Shown here: positions 24,833 to 33,569 of the stretch, piece after piece
Position numbering within the stretch: position 1 is the first letter of the stretch
How the letters are laid out: every line of letters begins with the position of its first letter
Assembly (NCBI GenBank): GCA_963817785.1
Contig: CAWFPL010000002.1
Coordinates: forward strand, 434,001-498,000
Source: JAKALD01 sp963817785
Lineage (GTDB): Bacteria > Pseudomonadota > Gammaproteobacteria > Burkholderiales > SG8-39
Direction of reading: 5' to 3'
Length of the DNA: 64,000 nucleotides
The notes under the pieces: generated by a model
What the model was told of the DNA's origin: nothing
The model's input: the letters and a program-made list of their open reading frames with translations, nothing else
The model's database searches: none
Made by a program: the position numbers and the translations under genes

Positions 24833-25589
24833 CGCCCTTAATGCATCGGATGAACGCGCGCTCGAGGCGGGTCTCCCCGGTGCGCTCGCACAGGTCCGAG
24901 GGTGTGCCCAGAAATCTGATTCCTCCCCGGTGCAGCACCGCGATCGAGGAGCACAGCTCCTCGACGTCGGCCAGGACATGCGAGGTGAAGAACAGGGTGC
25001 GCCCGGCGGCGGCGAGGCGCCCGAGCACCGATTTCACCGCAACCCGGCTCGCCGGGTCAAGGTCGCTCATGGGTTCGTCGAGCACGTACAGGTCGCGCGA
25101 CACCAGGAAGCATCCGACGAGCCCGAGTTTCTGCGTCATGCCCTTGGACAGCTGCCTCACCGGCCGCTCCAGCACGCCGGGGTCGAGCTCGAGCTCGGCG
25201 AGCAGCGCTTCCGCCGGGGCGCGCGTGAAGCGCGCGCCGGCGAGCGCGAGGGTGAGCTCGAGAAACTCGCGGCAGCGCAGAAAGTGCGGGGGCAGGAAGC
25301 GCTCCGGCACGTAGCCCAGCCGCAGCCGCGACGCGGGCAGGCGGCTGGGAGTGCCGAATATCTCGATCCGGCCGGCGTCGCTCGCGCACAGGTCCAGCAT
25401 GCATTTGATCAGGGTGGTCTTGCCGGCGCCGTTGACGCCGACCAGGCCGAACGCGGCCCCCGCGGCCACCTCGAGCTCGAGCGCGTCGAGCACCGGCTGG
25501 GCACCGTAGCGCTTGCTCAGGCCGGCGATGCGCAGCGCCGCGGTGTTTGAAACGGCGGCTGCGGTCGTGGCGCGGGGCTCGGCAAGCAT
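24804..25589 (-). CDS. ABC transporter ATP-binding protein
   Basis: About 261 residues from the ATG at 25589: Walker A GVNGAGKTTLI, signature LSKGMTQK, Walker B YVLDEPMSDLD, H-loop TSHVLADVEE. LVGVNGAGKTTLIKCMLDL and the C-terminal RFLGTPSDLCERTG are typical of ABC-2 export ATPases. It heads the msh-like operon and lacks a neighbouring permease. The matching ABC-2 permease is at 5278-6042. The longer upstream frame is a shadow of mlaF on the other strand. Confidence 0.88.
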
Positions 25590-25700
25590 GGCCCACACTA
25601 TAGGCGAAAGCGGGTCTTTCCGGCGCAGGCGGGCGCCGCCGTTTCCGGGAGCGTACCGGCGTCGAGTAAAATCAGCGCTTTTGGGGCATCCCTTTCTCTG

Positions 25701-26516
25701 GTGGCCGATCCTTACATCGTCGAGATCGACAGCGTCTCCTTCGGCTACGAGGAGTCGCACCCCGTGCTGCACGGCGTCAGCCTGAAGATTCGTCGCGGTC
25801 AGGTGATCGGCATCATGGGCCAGTCGGGCTGCGGCAAGACCACGCTGCTGCGCATCATCGGCGGGGCCCTCCGGGCGAGCGGGGGCACTGCGCGCGTGCT
25901 CGGCAAGGTCATGAACGAGCTGGATGACGACGCGCTGTACGAACTGAGGCGCAAGATGGGCATGCTGTTCCAGTTCGGCGCGCTGTTTACCGACATGTCG
26001 GTGTATGACAACGTGGCGTTCCAGATGCGCGAGCATACCGACCTCTCCGAGGAGCTGATCCGCGACCTCGTGCTGCTCAAGCTGAACGCGGTCGGCCTGC
26101 GCGGCGCGGCGGAGCTCATGCCCTCGGAGCTCTCCGGCGGCATGGCGCGGCGCGTGGCGCTGGCGCGCGCGACCGCGCTCGACCCGCAGCTCATGATGTA
26201 CGACGAGCCGTTCGCGGGGCTCGACCCGATCTCGCTCGGAGTGATCGCGCGTCTCATCCGCGAGCTCAACGACTCGCTCGGGGCGACCTCGATCATCGTC
26301 AGCCACGACATCCAGGAATGCCTGGACATCGTCGACCATATGTACTTCGTGTCGGCCGGGCGCATCGTGGCCGAAGGGACCGCCGCCGAGGTGCGCAGCT
26401 CGGGCGAGCCGTTCGTCGACCAGTTCGTGCATGGCAAGCCGGACGGTCCGATCCCGTTTCACTACCCGGCGTCGGGCTACGCGGCCGAGCTGGATCTCGG
26501 CGCGGCGCCGGCCTGA
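25701..26516 (+). CDS. mlaF: Mla phospholipid transport ATP-binding protein
   Basis: 271 residues from a GTG. Walker A is GQSGCGKTTLL, the signature ELSGGMARRVALARA, Walker B LMMYDEPFAGLDP, H-loop IVSHDIQECL, and the phrase MLFQFGALFTDMSVYDNVAF is highly typical of MlaF. It energises retrograde or anterograde phospholipid movement between inner and outer membranes. A TAAAAT hexamer at 25666-25671 may be part of its promoter; the gene is divergent from the msh-like operon. Confidence 0.95.
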   Translation: MADPYIVEIDSVSFGYEESHPVLHGVSLKIRRGQVIGIMGQSGCGKTTLLRIIGGALRASGGTARVLGKVMNELDDDALYELRRKMGMLFQFGALFTDMSVYDNVAFQMREHTDLSEELIRDLVLLKLNAVGLRGAAELMPSELSGGMARRVALARATALDPQLMMYDEPFAGLDPISLGVIARLIRELNDSLGATSIIVSHDIQECLDIVDHMYFVSAGRIVAEGTAAEVRSSGEPFVDQFVHGKPDGPIPFHYPASGYAAELDLGAAPA

Positions 26517-26520
26517 CCCG

Positions 26521-27324
26521 ATGCTCGCGAATATCCGCCGTCTGCTGGAGCGCCTCGGCCACGCCGCGACCGCGAAGGTGTGGCGGCTCGGCTTCGCCAG
26601 CCGCTTCTTCTTCCACATGGTGCTGCATTCCGGCACCGCGCTGCGCCGCTTCGGGCTCACCATCCGCGAGATCTACTTCACGGGGGTGCTGTCGCTCATC
26701 ATCATCCTGGTCTCGGGCCTGTTCGTCGGCATGGTGCTCGGCCTCCAGGGCTACGACACGCTGCAGCGCTACGGCTCGTCGTCGGCGCTCGGCGTGCTGG
26801 TGGCGCTGTCGCTGGTGCGCGAGCTGGGCCCGGTCGTCGCCGGCCTGCTGTTCGCCAGCCGGGCGGGCTCGGCGATCACGGCCGAGATCGGGCTGATGAA
26901 GGCCACCGAGCAGCTCTCGGCGATGGAAATGATGGCGGTCGATCCGATCGCCCGCGTGGTCGCGCCGCGATTCTGGGCGGGCGTGATCTCGATGCCGCTG
27001 CTCGCGGCGCTGTTCTCGGCGATGGGAATTTTCGGCGGCTACCTGGTCGGCGTCCAGCTGATCGGGGTCGACGCCGGCTCGTTCTGGTCGCAGATGCAGG
27101 CGGCCGTTGACGTGCGCGAGGACATCCTGAACGGTGTGATCAAGAGCGTCGTGTTCGGCATCGCGGTGAGCTGGATCGCGGTCTTCGAGGGCTACGACGC
27201 GCCGCCGACCGCCGAAGGCGTGTCCGGCGCCACGACGCGCACGGTAGTCACGTCGTCGCTCGCCATCCTGGCGCTGGACTTCATGCTCACCGCGCTCATG
27301 TTTACCGGAGGAAACGGAAGATGA
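26521..27324 (+). CDS. mlaE: Mla phospholipid transport permease
   Basis: About 267 residues with five or six membrane helices. The family phrases REIYFTGVLSLIIILVSGLF, LVRELGPVVAGLLFASRAGS and EIGLMKATEQLSAMEMMAVD identify MlaE. It forms the inner-membrane complex with MlaF, MlaD and MlaB. It starts four bases after mlaF and overlaps mlaD by ATGA. Confidence 0.96.
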   Translation: MLANIRRLLERLGHAATAKVWRLGFASRFFFHMVLHSGTALRRFGLTIREIYFTGVLSLIIILVSGLFVGMVLGLQGYDTLQRYGSSSALGVLVALSLVRELGPVVAGLLFASRAGSAITAEIGLMKATEQLSAMEMMAVDPIARVVAPRFWAGVISMPLLAALFSAMGIFGGYLVGVQLIGVDAGSFWSQMQAAVDVREDILNGVIKSVVFGIAVSWIAVFEGYDAPPTAEGVSGATTRTVVTSSLAILALDFMLTALMFTGGNGR

Positions 27325-27794
27325 ACCGCACCACGCTCGATCTCTGGGTCGGCGCCTTCGTCGCCGCGGGCTTTGGCGCGCTGCTTTTTCTGGCGCTCAA
27401 AGTCGGCAATCTGGCCTCCTTCACCACCGGCCAGACGTATGCGGTGACCGCGGAGTTTGCTAACATTGGCGGCCTCAAGGTGCGGGCGCCGGTCAAAAGC
27501 GCGGGTGTCGTGGTGGGACGGGTCGCGGAGATCGAGTTCGACAACCAGAGCTACGAGGCGAAGGTCACCCTGAACCTCGAGTCGCGTTACCGCTTTCCGC
27601 GTGATACCTCGGCGAAAATCCTGACCTCGGGCCTGCTCGGCGAGCAGTACATCGGCCTGGAGGCCGGAGGCGACCCGAAAATGCTCGCGAACGGCGATCA
27701 ACTGCGCCTGACGCAGTCGGCGGTGGTGCTCGAGAATCTGATCAGCCAGTTTCTGTTCAACAAGGCCGCGGAAGGCAAGGGAAACAGCAAGTGA
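27321..27794 (+). CDS. mlaD: Mla MCE-domain substrate-binding protein
   Basis: 157 residues: an N-terminal anchor (DLWVGAFVAAGFGALLFLAL) and one MCE domain (AEFANIGGLKVRAPVKSAGV, VGRVAEIEFD, LTSGLLGEQYIGLEAGGD). It forms the hexameric lipid-binding ring of the inner-membrane Mla complex. The start overlaps mlaE and the end overlaps mlaA. Confidence 0.96.
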   Translation: MNRTTLDLWVGAFVAAGFGALLFLALKVGNLASFTTGQTYAVTAEFANIGGLKVRAPVKSAGVVVGRVAEIEFDNQSYEAKVTLNLESRYRFPRDTSAKILTSGLLGEQYIGLEAGGDPKMLANGDQLRLTQSAVVLENLISQFLFNKAAEGKGNSK

Positions 27795-28648
27795 CGCGCG
27801 CACCAGCACGATCCGGTGGGCCGGGATGCGCGCGCGGGGTGCTGCTGGCGATCGTGCTGGTGGCGCTTGGCGGGTGTGCGACGAGCGGGGGCGACGCTGG
27901 GGACCCGCTGGAGGGGTTCAACCGGTCGATGTTCGCCTTCAACGACAAGTTCGACCAGGCGATCGGCAAGCCGGTGGCCACGGCGTACCAGGACGTGGTG
28001 CCCTCGCCGGCGCGGGGCTGGGTGCGCAATTTCTTCGCCAACGTGGGTGACCTGTTCATCGGGGTGAACAACCTGCTGGAGGGCCGGCCGATGGATGCGG
28101 TGACGGACTGGGCGCGCTTTGCGTTCAACACGACGCTGGGCATCTTCGGCATCAACGACGTGGCGAGCCAGATGGGGCTGGAGAAGCACCACGGCGACTT
28201 TGGCCTGACCTTCGGCACCTGGGGTGCGGGCCCGGGGCCGTACATCGTCTGGCCGCTGGTGGGCTCGAGCGACGTGCGCGACAGCGTGGGCAGCGTGTTC
28301 GACTGGCATTTCGATCCGGTGAGCAAGCACAAGCCGGTGGCGCCGCGCGACGCCATGATCGTGTTGCGCGCCACCAGCGAGCGGGCCGACCTGTTGGGGG
28401 CGAGCCGGCTGCTCGAGGAAGCGGCGCTGGACAAGTACTCGTTTGAGCGCGACGCGTATCTGCAGCGCCGGCGCAGCCTGATCTACCAGGGCAATCCTCC
28501 GCGCGAGCGGCCGCCCTCGCAGGCCCCTGAGGCCGAGCCGCACGCGGCCGCCAGCCCGGCGGGCGCGTCGGCGGTCAGCGCGGCGGTCTACGAGCCGCGG
28601 GTGCCCGCGCACTACCGGGCGGTGCTGGCGACGGAGCACGGAGGCTGA
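27791..28648 (+). CDS. mlaA: outer-membrane lipoprotein MlaA (VacJ)
   Basis: 285 residues with a lipobox (VALGGC, Cys29) and the VacJ core: DPLEGFNRSMFAFNDKFDQA, PARGWVRNFFANVGDLFIGV, LTFGTWGAGPGPYIVWPLVG. It is the outer-membrane component that removes mislocalised phospholipids. Unlike in E. coli it is inside the mla operon, between mlaD and mlaC, as in many betaproteobacteria. The C-terminus has an Ala/Pro-rich tail. Confidence 0.95.
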   Translation: MTRAPARSGGPGCARGVLLAIVLVALGGCATSGGDAGDPLEGFNRSMFAFNDKFDQAIGKPVATAYQDVVPSPARGWVRNFFANVGDLFIGVNNLLEGRPMDAVTDWARFAFNTTLGIFGINDVASQMGLEKHHGDFGLTFGTWGAGPGPYIVWPLVGSSDVRDSVGSVFDWHFDPVSKHKPVAPRDAMIVLRATSERADLLGASRLLEEAALDKYSFERDAYLQRRRSLIYQGNPPRERPPSQAPEAEPHAAASPAGASAVSAAVYEPRVPAHYRAVLATEHGG

Positions 28649-28650
28649 AG

Positions 28651-29304
28651 GTGCGGCACGCGGTGAAGGGATTGGCGCTCCTGCTGGCCTGGGCGACGCT
28701 GCTCGTGTTCGCCACAGGGACGGCCGCTGCCCCGATGACCCCGCCCGACGTACTGGTCAAGAACGTGACCCTGGACGTGGTGGGCATCGTCGCCAAGGAC
28801 AAGGACATCCAGGCCGGCAACACGCAAAAGGTCATCGACCTGGTCGAGCAGAGGGTGCTGCCGCACTTCAACTTCACCGACATGACCGCCCTGGCGCTGG
28901 GTATGAACTGGCCCAAGGCGAGCGCGGACCAGAAACAGCGCCTCACGGCCGAGTTTCGCACGCTGCTGGTGCGCACCTACGCCAGCGCGCTGGCCAACTA
29001 CCGCGACCAGAGGTTCGAGTTTCTGCCGCTGCACGCCAGTGCGACGGATACCGACGTCACGGTCCGGGTGAGGGTGCTGCAGTCCGGGGCGCAGCCGGTG
29101 AGCATCGACTACACCATGGAGAAGATGCCGGGGGGCTGGCAGGTCTACGACGTGGTGGTGGGGGGCGTGAGCCTGGTGTCGAACTACCGCACCGAGTTCA
29201 GTAACGAGGTGCGCGAGCACGGCATCGACGGATTGATCGCGAGCCTGCACGCCAAGAACGAGAAGCTGATGCGCCGAGCCTCCTCCGGCGCCGAAAAAAA
29301 GTGA
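28651..29304 (+). CDS. mlaC: periplasmic phospholipid carrier MlaC
   Basis: 217 residues from a GTG, with a signal peptide (LALLLAWATLLVFATGTAAA) and the MlaC/Ttg2D core (EQRVLPHFNFTDMTALALGM, VDYTMEK-like SIDYTMEKMPGGWQVYDVVV, GVSLVSNYRTEFSNEVREHG). It shuttles phospholipids between MlaA and the MlaFEDB complex. It overlaps mlaB by four bases. Confidence 0.95.
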   Translation: MRHAVKGLALLLAWATLLVFATGTAAAPMTPPDVLVKNVTLDVVGIVAKDKDIQAGNTQKVIDLVEQRVLPHFNFTDMTALALGMNWPKASADQKQRLTAEFRTLLVRTYASALANYRDQRFEFLPLHASATDTDVTVRVRVLQSGAQPVSIDYTMEKMPGGWQVYDVVVGGVSLVSNYRTEFSNEVREHGIDGLIASLHAKNEKLMRRASSGAEKK

Positions 29305-29594
29305 TCCGGCGCGACGGCGAGCGTATCTGCGTCGACGGGCCGGTCACGCTCGCCAACGTCACGCGCGTGCTGCAGGAGGGCTCCGCCGAGCTGCGCGCGG
29401 GCGCGCGGGTGATCGACTTCGCCGAGGTCACGGAGCTCGATTCCTCGCTGCTCGCGGCGCTGCTTGCCTGGCTGCGCGAGGCGCGGCAGCGGAAAGCGGA
29501 ACTGGTCTTCGCCCATCTTCCCGAGGGGCTCACCACCATCGCGCGGCTGTACGGCGTGTCCGATCTGCTCCCGCAAGACCCGGCGAGCCACTGA
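29301..29594 (+). CDS. mlaB: STAS-domain Mla regulator MlaB
   Basis: 97 residues with a STAS fold (ERICVDGPVTLANVTRVL, ARVIDFAEVTELDSSLLAAL, AELVFAHLPEGLTTIARLYG). It binds MlaF and is needed for stability and activity of the complex. The conserved Ser region reads ELDSSLLAALLAW. It is the last gene of the mla unit. Confidence 0.9.
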   Translation: MIRRDGERICVDGPVTLANVTRVLQEGSAELRAGARVIDFAEVTELDSSLLAALLAWLREARQRKAELVFAHLPEGLTTIARLYGVSDLLPQDPASH

Positions 29595-29645
29595 TCCGGC
29601 GTTTCTCCGCGCGCGCGGCCGGCTACCGGTGCACGCTACGCATTC

Positions 29646-30545
29646 ATGACTGCAGCGATCGACGTCCACGAGGTGCATAAGCGCTATGGCGGCGTGCGGG
29701 CGCTTGCCGGCGTGAGCCTGTCCATTGCGCAGGGCGAGTTCTTCGGCCTGCTGGGGCCGAATGGGGCCGGCAAGACCACCCTGATCAGCGTCATCGCGGG
29801 GCTGGCGCGTGCCGACGCTGGGCAGGTCCGCGTCCTGGGCGCGGACGTCATCGGCGAGTATCGGCGCGCCCGGAGCATGCTCGGCGTGGTGCCGCAGGAG
29901 CTGGTGTTCGATCCCTTTTTCACCGTGCGCGAGACCTTGCGCATCCAGTCCGGCTACTTCGGCCTGCGGCGCAACGACGCGTGGATCGACGAGATCCTGC
30001 ATCACCTCGACCTGCAGGCGAAGGCCGAGGTCAACATGCGCGCCCTGTCCGGCGGCATGAAGCGGCGCGTGCTGGTCGCCCAGGCGCTGGTCCACAAGCC
30101 GCCGGTAATCGTCCTGGACGAGCCGACCGCCGGCGTCGACGTGGAGATGCGCCAGGGGCTGTGGCAGTTCGTGCGCCGCCTGAACCGCGACGGGCATACG
30201 ATCGTGCTCACCACCCATTACCTGGAGGAGGCGCAGCAGCTGTGCAGCCGCCTGGCCATGATGAAGGCGGGCCGCGTCGTGGCGCTCGACTCCACGCACA
30301 ACCTGCTGCAGAAGTTTTCCGGGCTCGAGCTCAAGCTGCGCCTGGACCGCGATGCGCCGCCCGAGGATCTGGCGGGCCGGGTGCTGGGGCAGGACGGCGA
30401 TTGCCTGACCCTGCGGCTGCGCGAATATGCCGAGCTCGAGGACGTGCTCATGCGCCTGCGCCGGGCAGGGGTGACGGTCCGCGAGCTCGAGCTGCAGCCG
30501 CCGGATCTGGAGGAAGTGTTCATGCGCGTGATGGGGCGCAACTGA
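29646..30545 (+). CDS. ABC-2 exporter ATP-binding protein (YadG-like)
   Basis: 299 residues: Walker A GPNGAGKTTLI, signature LSGGMKRRVLVAQAL, Walker B VIVLDEPTAGVDV, H-loop LTTHYLEEAQQ. The C-terminal extension (about 230-299) ends in LEEVFMRVMGRN, typical of YadG/CcmA-like ABC-2 exporters. The next gene, which overlaps by one base, encodes the permease. In betaproteobacteria this pair commonly follows mla genes. The substrate is not known. Confidence 0.93.
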   Translation: MTAAIDVHEVHKRYGGVRALAGVSLSIAQGEFFGLLGPNGAGKTTLISVIAGLARADAGQVRVLGADVIGEYRRARSMLGVVPQELVFDPFFTVRETLRIQSGYFGLRRNDAWIDEILHHLDLQAKAEVNMRALSGGMKRRVLVAQALVHKPPVIVLDEPTAGVDVEMRQGLWQFVRRLNRDGHTIVLTTHYLEEAQQLCSRLAMMKAGRVVALDSTHNLLQKFSGLELKLRLDRDAPPEDLAGRVLGQDGDCLTLRLREYAELEDVLMRLRRAGVTVRELELQPPDLEEVFMRVMGRN

Positions 30546-31300
30546 TGACCGGCTTCGTGACACTGCTGCAGAAGGAGCTGCTGCGCTTCTGGAAGGTGAG
30601 CTTCCAGACCGTGGCGGCCCCGATCGTCACCTCGATGCTCTACCTGCTGATTTTCTCGCACGCGCTCGCCACGCACGTACACGTGCGCGGCGGCGTGCGC
30701 TACACGGCGTTCCTGGTGCCGGGACTGGTGATGATGAGCATGCTGCAGAACGCGTTCGCCAACAGCTCGTCGAGCCTGATCCAGTCCAAGATCACCGGCA
30801 GCATCGTGTTCATCCTGTTCTCGCCGCTTTCGTACTTCGAGCTGTTCTGCGCCTACGTGCTCGCCTCGATGGCGCGCGGCCTGGTGGTCGGGCTCGGCGT
30901 GCTCGCCGCGGCCGCCTGGTTCGTGGACCTGCCGCTGCGCGCTCCGTTTTGGGCGCTCGCGTTCGCATTGCTCGGCAGTGCGATTCTGGCGACGCTCGGT
31001 CTGGTCGCGGGCATCTGGGCGGACAAGTTCGACCAGCTGGCGGGCTTCCAGAATTTCCTCATCATGCCCCTCACGTTCCTCTCCGGCGTGTTCTACTCGA
31101 TCCATTCGCTGCCGGCGTTCTGGGCGTCGCTGTCGCACCTGAACCCGTTTTTCTACATGATCGACGGCTTCCGCTACGGGTTCTTCGGGGCCTCGGACGC
31201 GCCGCCGCTGGTCAGCCTTGCGGTGGTGGGAGGGAGCCTGGTCGTGCTTTGCGCGCTGACTCTTGGGCTGCTCAGGACTGGATACAAGTTGCGCTATTGA
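30545..31300 (+). CDS. ABC-2 exporter permease (YadH-like)
   Basis: About 251 residues with six membrane helices. Family-typical stretches are FVTLLQKELLRFWKVSFQTV, FLVPGLVMMSMLQNAFANSS and LIMPLTFLSGVFYSIHSLPA. It starts in TGATG overlap with its ATPase partner, so the two are translationally coupled. Confidence 0.93.
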   Translation: MTGFVTLLQKELLRFWKVSFQTVAAPIVTSMLYLLIFSHALATHVHVRGGVRYTAFLVPGLVMMSMLQNAFANSSSSLIQSKITGSIVFILFSPLSYFELFCAYVLASMARGLVVGLGVLAAAAWFVDLPLRAPFWALAFALLGSAILATLGLVAGIWADKFDQLAGFQNFLIMPLTFLSGVFYSIHSLPAFWASLSHLNPFFYMIDGFRYGFFGASDAPPLVSLAVVGGSLVVLCALTLGLLRTGYKLRY

Positions 31301-31314
31301 GATAGGGTGCCGAC

Positions 31315-31554
31315 ATGGTGGAAGCGGAAAGCGTGAAACGGGGCATCGAAGCCGGGCTCGCGTGCGAGCACGTCGAGGTGATCGGTGACGGGCAGCATTT
31401 CCAGGCGCTGGTGGTGTCGCGTGAATTCGAGGGCCTCAACCGGGTGCGGCGCCATCAGCGCGTCTACGCGGCCCTCGGCGAGCGCATGCGCGAGGAGATT
31501 CATGCCCTGTCGATGCGCACGCTGACGCCCGAACAGTGGCACGCCGGTGGATAA
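31315..31554 (+). CDS. ibaG: BolA-family protein IbaG
   Basis: 79 residues with the BolA fold (VKRGIEAGLACEHVEVIGDG, HFQALVVSREFEGLNRVRRH, QRVYAALGERMREEIHALSM). BolA-type proteins bind monothiol glutaredoxins and 2Fe-2S clusters. It is directly upstream of murA and overlaps it by 8 bases, the usual ibaG-murA arrangement. Confidence 0.92.
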   Translation: MVEAESVKRGIEAGLACEHVEVIGDGQHFQALVVSREFEGLNRVRRHQRVYAALGERMREEIHALSMRTLTPEQWHAGG

Positions 31555-32797
31555 GCTGCGCATCAACGGCGGCGTGCCGCTCGAGGGAGACGTCGCAATT
31601 TCCGGCGCGAAGAACGCAGCGCTGCCGATCATGGCGGCGACCCTGCTTGCGCCAGGCGTGCACCGGCTGCGCAACGTGCCGCGACTGCGCGACACGCAAA
31701 CCTTCGCTCGCGTGCTCGAGTTGCTCGGCGCCAAGGTGGCGTTCGACGGCAACCTGCTCACGATCGACACGCATGCGGTCAAATCGGTGGAGGCGCCCTA
31801 CGAGCTGGTGAAGACCATGCGCGCCAGCATCTACGTGCTCGGGCCGCTGCTCGCGCGCTTCGGCCAGGCCCGGGTGTCGCTGCCCGGGGGTTGCGCCTGG
31901 GGGCCGAGGCCGGTCAATTTGCACCTGGCGGGGCTGCAGGCGATGGGCGCGAAGCTCGATATCGAGCACGGCTACATCGTGGGCCGCGACGTCAGGCTAA
32001 GGGGCGCGACGGTGAGCTTCGACGTGGTTTCGGTCGGCGCTACGGCGCAGCTCATGATGGCCGCGGTTCTCGCGCAAGGCACGACCGCGCTGGAGAACGT
32101 GGCCATCGAGCCCGACGTGACCGCGCTGGGCGAGGCGCTGGTGGCGTGCGGTGCGCGCATCGAGGGGTTGGGTTCGCGACGCCTGACGATCCACGGCGTG
32201 AGCGCCTTGCGCCCGATCGACGCGACGATCATTCCCGACCGCATCGAGGCGGCGACGTTTGCGGCGGCGGCAGCGATGACCGGCGGCCGCATCCGGCTGC
32301 TCGGCGTCGTGCCGGAGCATTTCGAGGCCGCGCTGCACAAGCTGGAAGAAGCCGGCTGCGCGGTCGAGCGCGGCGTGGATACGGTCGCCGTCTCCGGCCC
32401 ACCGCGTCCGAGCGCGGTCAACGTCGTGACGCAGCCGTTTCCGGGATTCCCTACCGACATGCAGGCGCAGATGATCGCAGTCTGCGCAATCGCCGAAGGC
32501 ACGAGTGTGGTCGAAGACACGATCTACCAGGACCGCTTTACCCATGTGCCGGAGCTGGCGCGCATGGGGGCGCGCATCGAGCTGAAGGGCAACGTCGCGG
32601 TGGTAAGCGGCGTGGGGCACCTCTCGGGAGCGCAAGTGATGGCCACCGATCTGCGCGCCTCGGCGAGCCTGGTGATCGCGGCGCTCGCCGCCGAGGGCGA
32701 GACCCTGATCGACCGGATCTATCACTTGGACCGCGGCTACGAGGCCCTGGAGCGCAAGCTCTCGGCACTGGGCGCGCGCGTGGCGCGGGTGCGCTGA
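31547..32797 (+). CDS. murA: UDP-N-acetylglucosamine 1-carboxyvinyltransferase
   Basis: First committed step of peptidoglycan synthesis: transfers enolpyruvate from PEP to UDP-GlcNAc. 416 residues from a GTG. DKLRINGGVPLEGDVAISGA and KNAALPIMAATLL are typical. The catalytic cysteine is Cys116 in SLPGGCAWGPRP (Cys115 in E. coli), so the enzyme should be fosfomycin-sensitive in type. FPGFPTDMQAQMIAV and RFTHVPELARMGA are conserved in the second half. Confidence 0.97.
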   Translation: MDKLRINGGVPLEGDVAISGAKNAALPIMAATLLAPGVHRLRNVPRLRDTQTFARVLELLGAKVAFDGNLLTIDTHAVKSVEAPYELVKTMRASIYVLGPLLARFGQARVSLPGGCAWGPRPVNLHLAGLQAMGAKLDIEHGYIVGRDVRLRGATVSFDVVSVGATAQLMMAAVLAQGTTALENVAIEPDVTALGEALVACGARIEGLGSRRLTIHGVSALRPIDATIIPDRIEAATFAAAAAMTGGRIRLLGVVPEHFEAALHKLEEAGCAVERGVDTVAVSGPPRPSAVNVVTQPFPGFPTDMQAQMIAVCAIAEGTSVVEDTIYQDRFTHVPELARMGARIELKGNVAVVSGVGHLSGAQVMATDLRASASLVIAALAAEGETLIDRIYHLDRGYEALERKLSALGARVARVR

Positions 32798-32854
32798 GGC
32801 GCGCGGGCGGCGACCGGCGTTGCGGTAAAATGCAGTCGCATCCGGCCTGAGCAC

Positions 32855-32880
32855 GCGGCGCCCGGCCCACCGGGCGCCGC
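32855..32880. promoter_or_regulatory. hairpin in the hisG leader
   Basis: Perfect 11-bp arms (GCGGCGCCCGG and CCGGGCGCCGC) with a CCCA loop lie 38 bases before hisG. No T tract follows, so it is not a clear terminator. A TAAAAT hexamer at 32827-32832 may be a -10 element, which would put the hairpin in the his leader RNA. No His-rich leader peptide is visible. Confidence 0.4.
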
Positions 32881-32918
32881 GCCATTCCCCCAGGGGCATT
32901 TTCGTTTCGGCACCGAGC

Positions 32919-33569
32919 ATGGACGTCATCGGCATCGCGCTGTCAAAGGGACGGATCCTCGAGGAGACCGCGCCCCTGCTCGCGCGCGTCGGCATCCGCC
33001 CGAAGGACGACCCGGAGCGCACGCGCAAGCTGGTGGTGGAGACCGAACGGCCCGGCGTGCGGCTGATCATCGTGCGCGCCTCCGACGCGCCGACCTACGT
33101 GCAGTACGGCGCCGCCGACCTCGGCATCGCCGGCAAGGACGTGCTGCGCGAGCACGGCGGAGCGGGTCTGTACCAGCCGCTCGATCTCGGCATCGCTGTC
33201 TGCCGGATGATGGTGGCGGTGCGCGAGGACTTCGACTACGAGGCGGCAGTGCGCCAGGGCGCGCGGCTGCGCATCGCGACCAAGTACGTGCAGATCACCC
33301 GCGAGCACTTTGCCGCCAAGGGGGTGCACGTCGACCCGATCCGCCTGTATGGCTCGATGGAGCTGGCGCCGATCGTCGGGCTGGCGGACGCGATCGTGGA
33401 TCTGGTGTCCAGCGGCAACACGCTGCGCGCGAATCACCTGGTGCCGGTGGAGGAGATCATGCCGGTCTCGGCGCGGCTGATCGTCAACCAGGCGGCGCTC
33501 AAGTTGAAGCGCGCGCGGCTGCAGCCGCTGATCGAGGCCTTCGCCGACGCCTCGAGGCGCACGCGATGA
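32919..33569 (+). CDS. hisG: ATP phosphoribosyltransferase, short form
   Basis: First step of histidine synthesis. At 216 residues this is the short HisG, which lacks the C-terminal regulatory domain and needs HisZ as a partner. Visible motifs: GIALSKGRILEETAPLLARV, GAADLGIAGKDVLREH, and the PRPP loop region DAIVDLVSSGNTLRANHL. hisZ is not in this window. It is the first gene of hisGDCBHAFIE. Confidence 0.96.
   Translation: MDVIGIALSKGRILEETAPLLARVGIRPKDDPERTRKLVVETERPGVRLIIVRASDAPTYVQYGAADLGIAGKDVLREHGGAGLYQPLDLGIAVCRMMVAVREDFDYEAAVRQGARLRIATKYVQITREHFAAKGVHVDPIRLYGSMELAPIVGLADAIVDLVSSGNTLRANHLVPVEEIMPVSARLIVNQAALKLKRARLQPLIEAFADASRRTR

Noticed and set aside
32855..32880. His attenuator before hisG
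   Set aside because: No leader peptide with histidine codons and no T tract. Only a single hairpin is seen.
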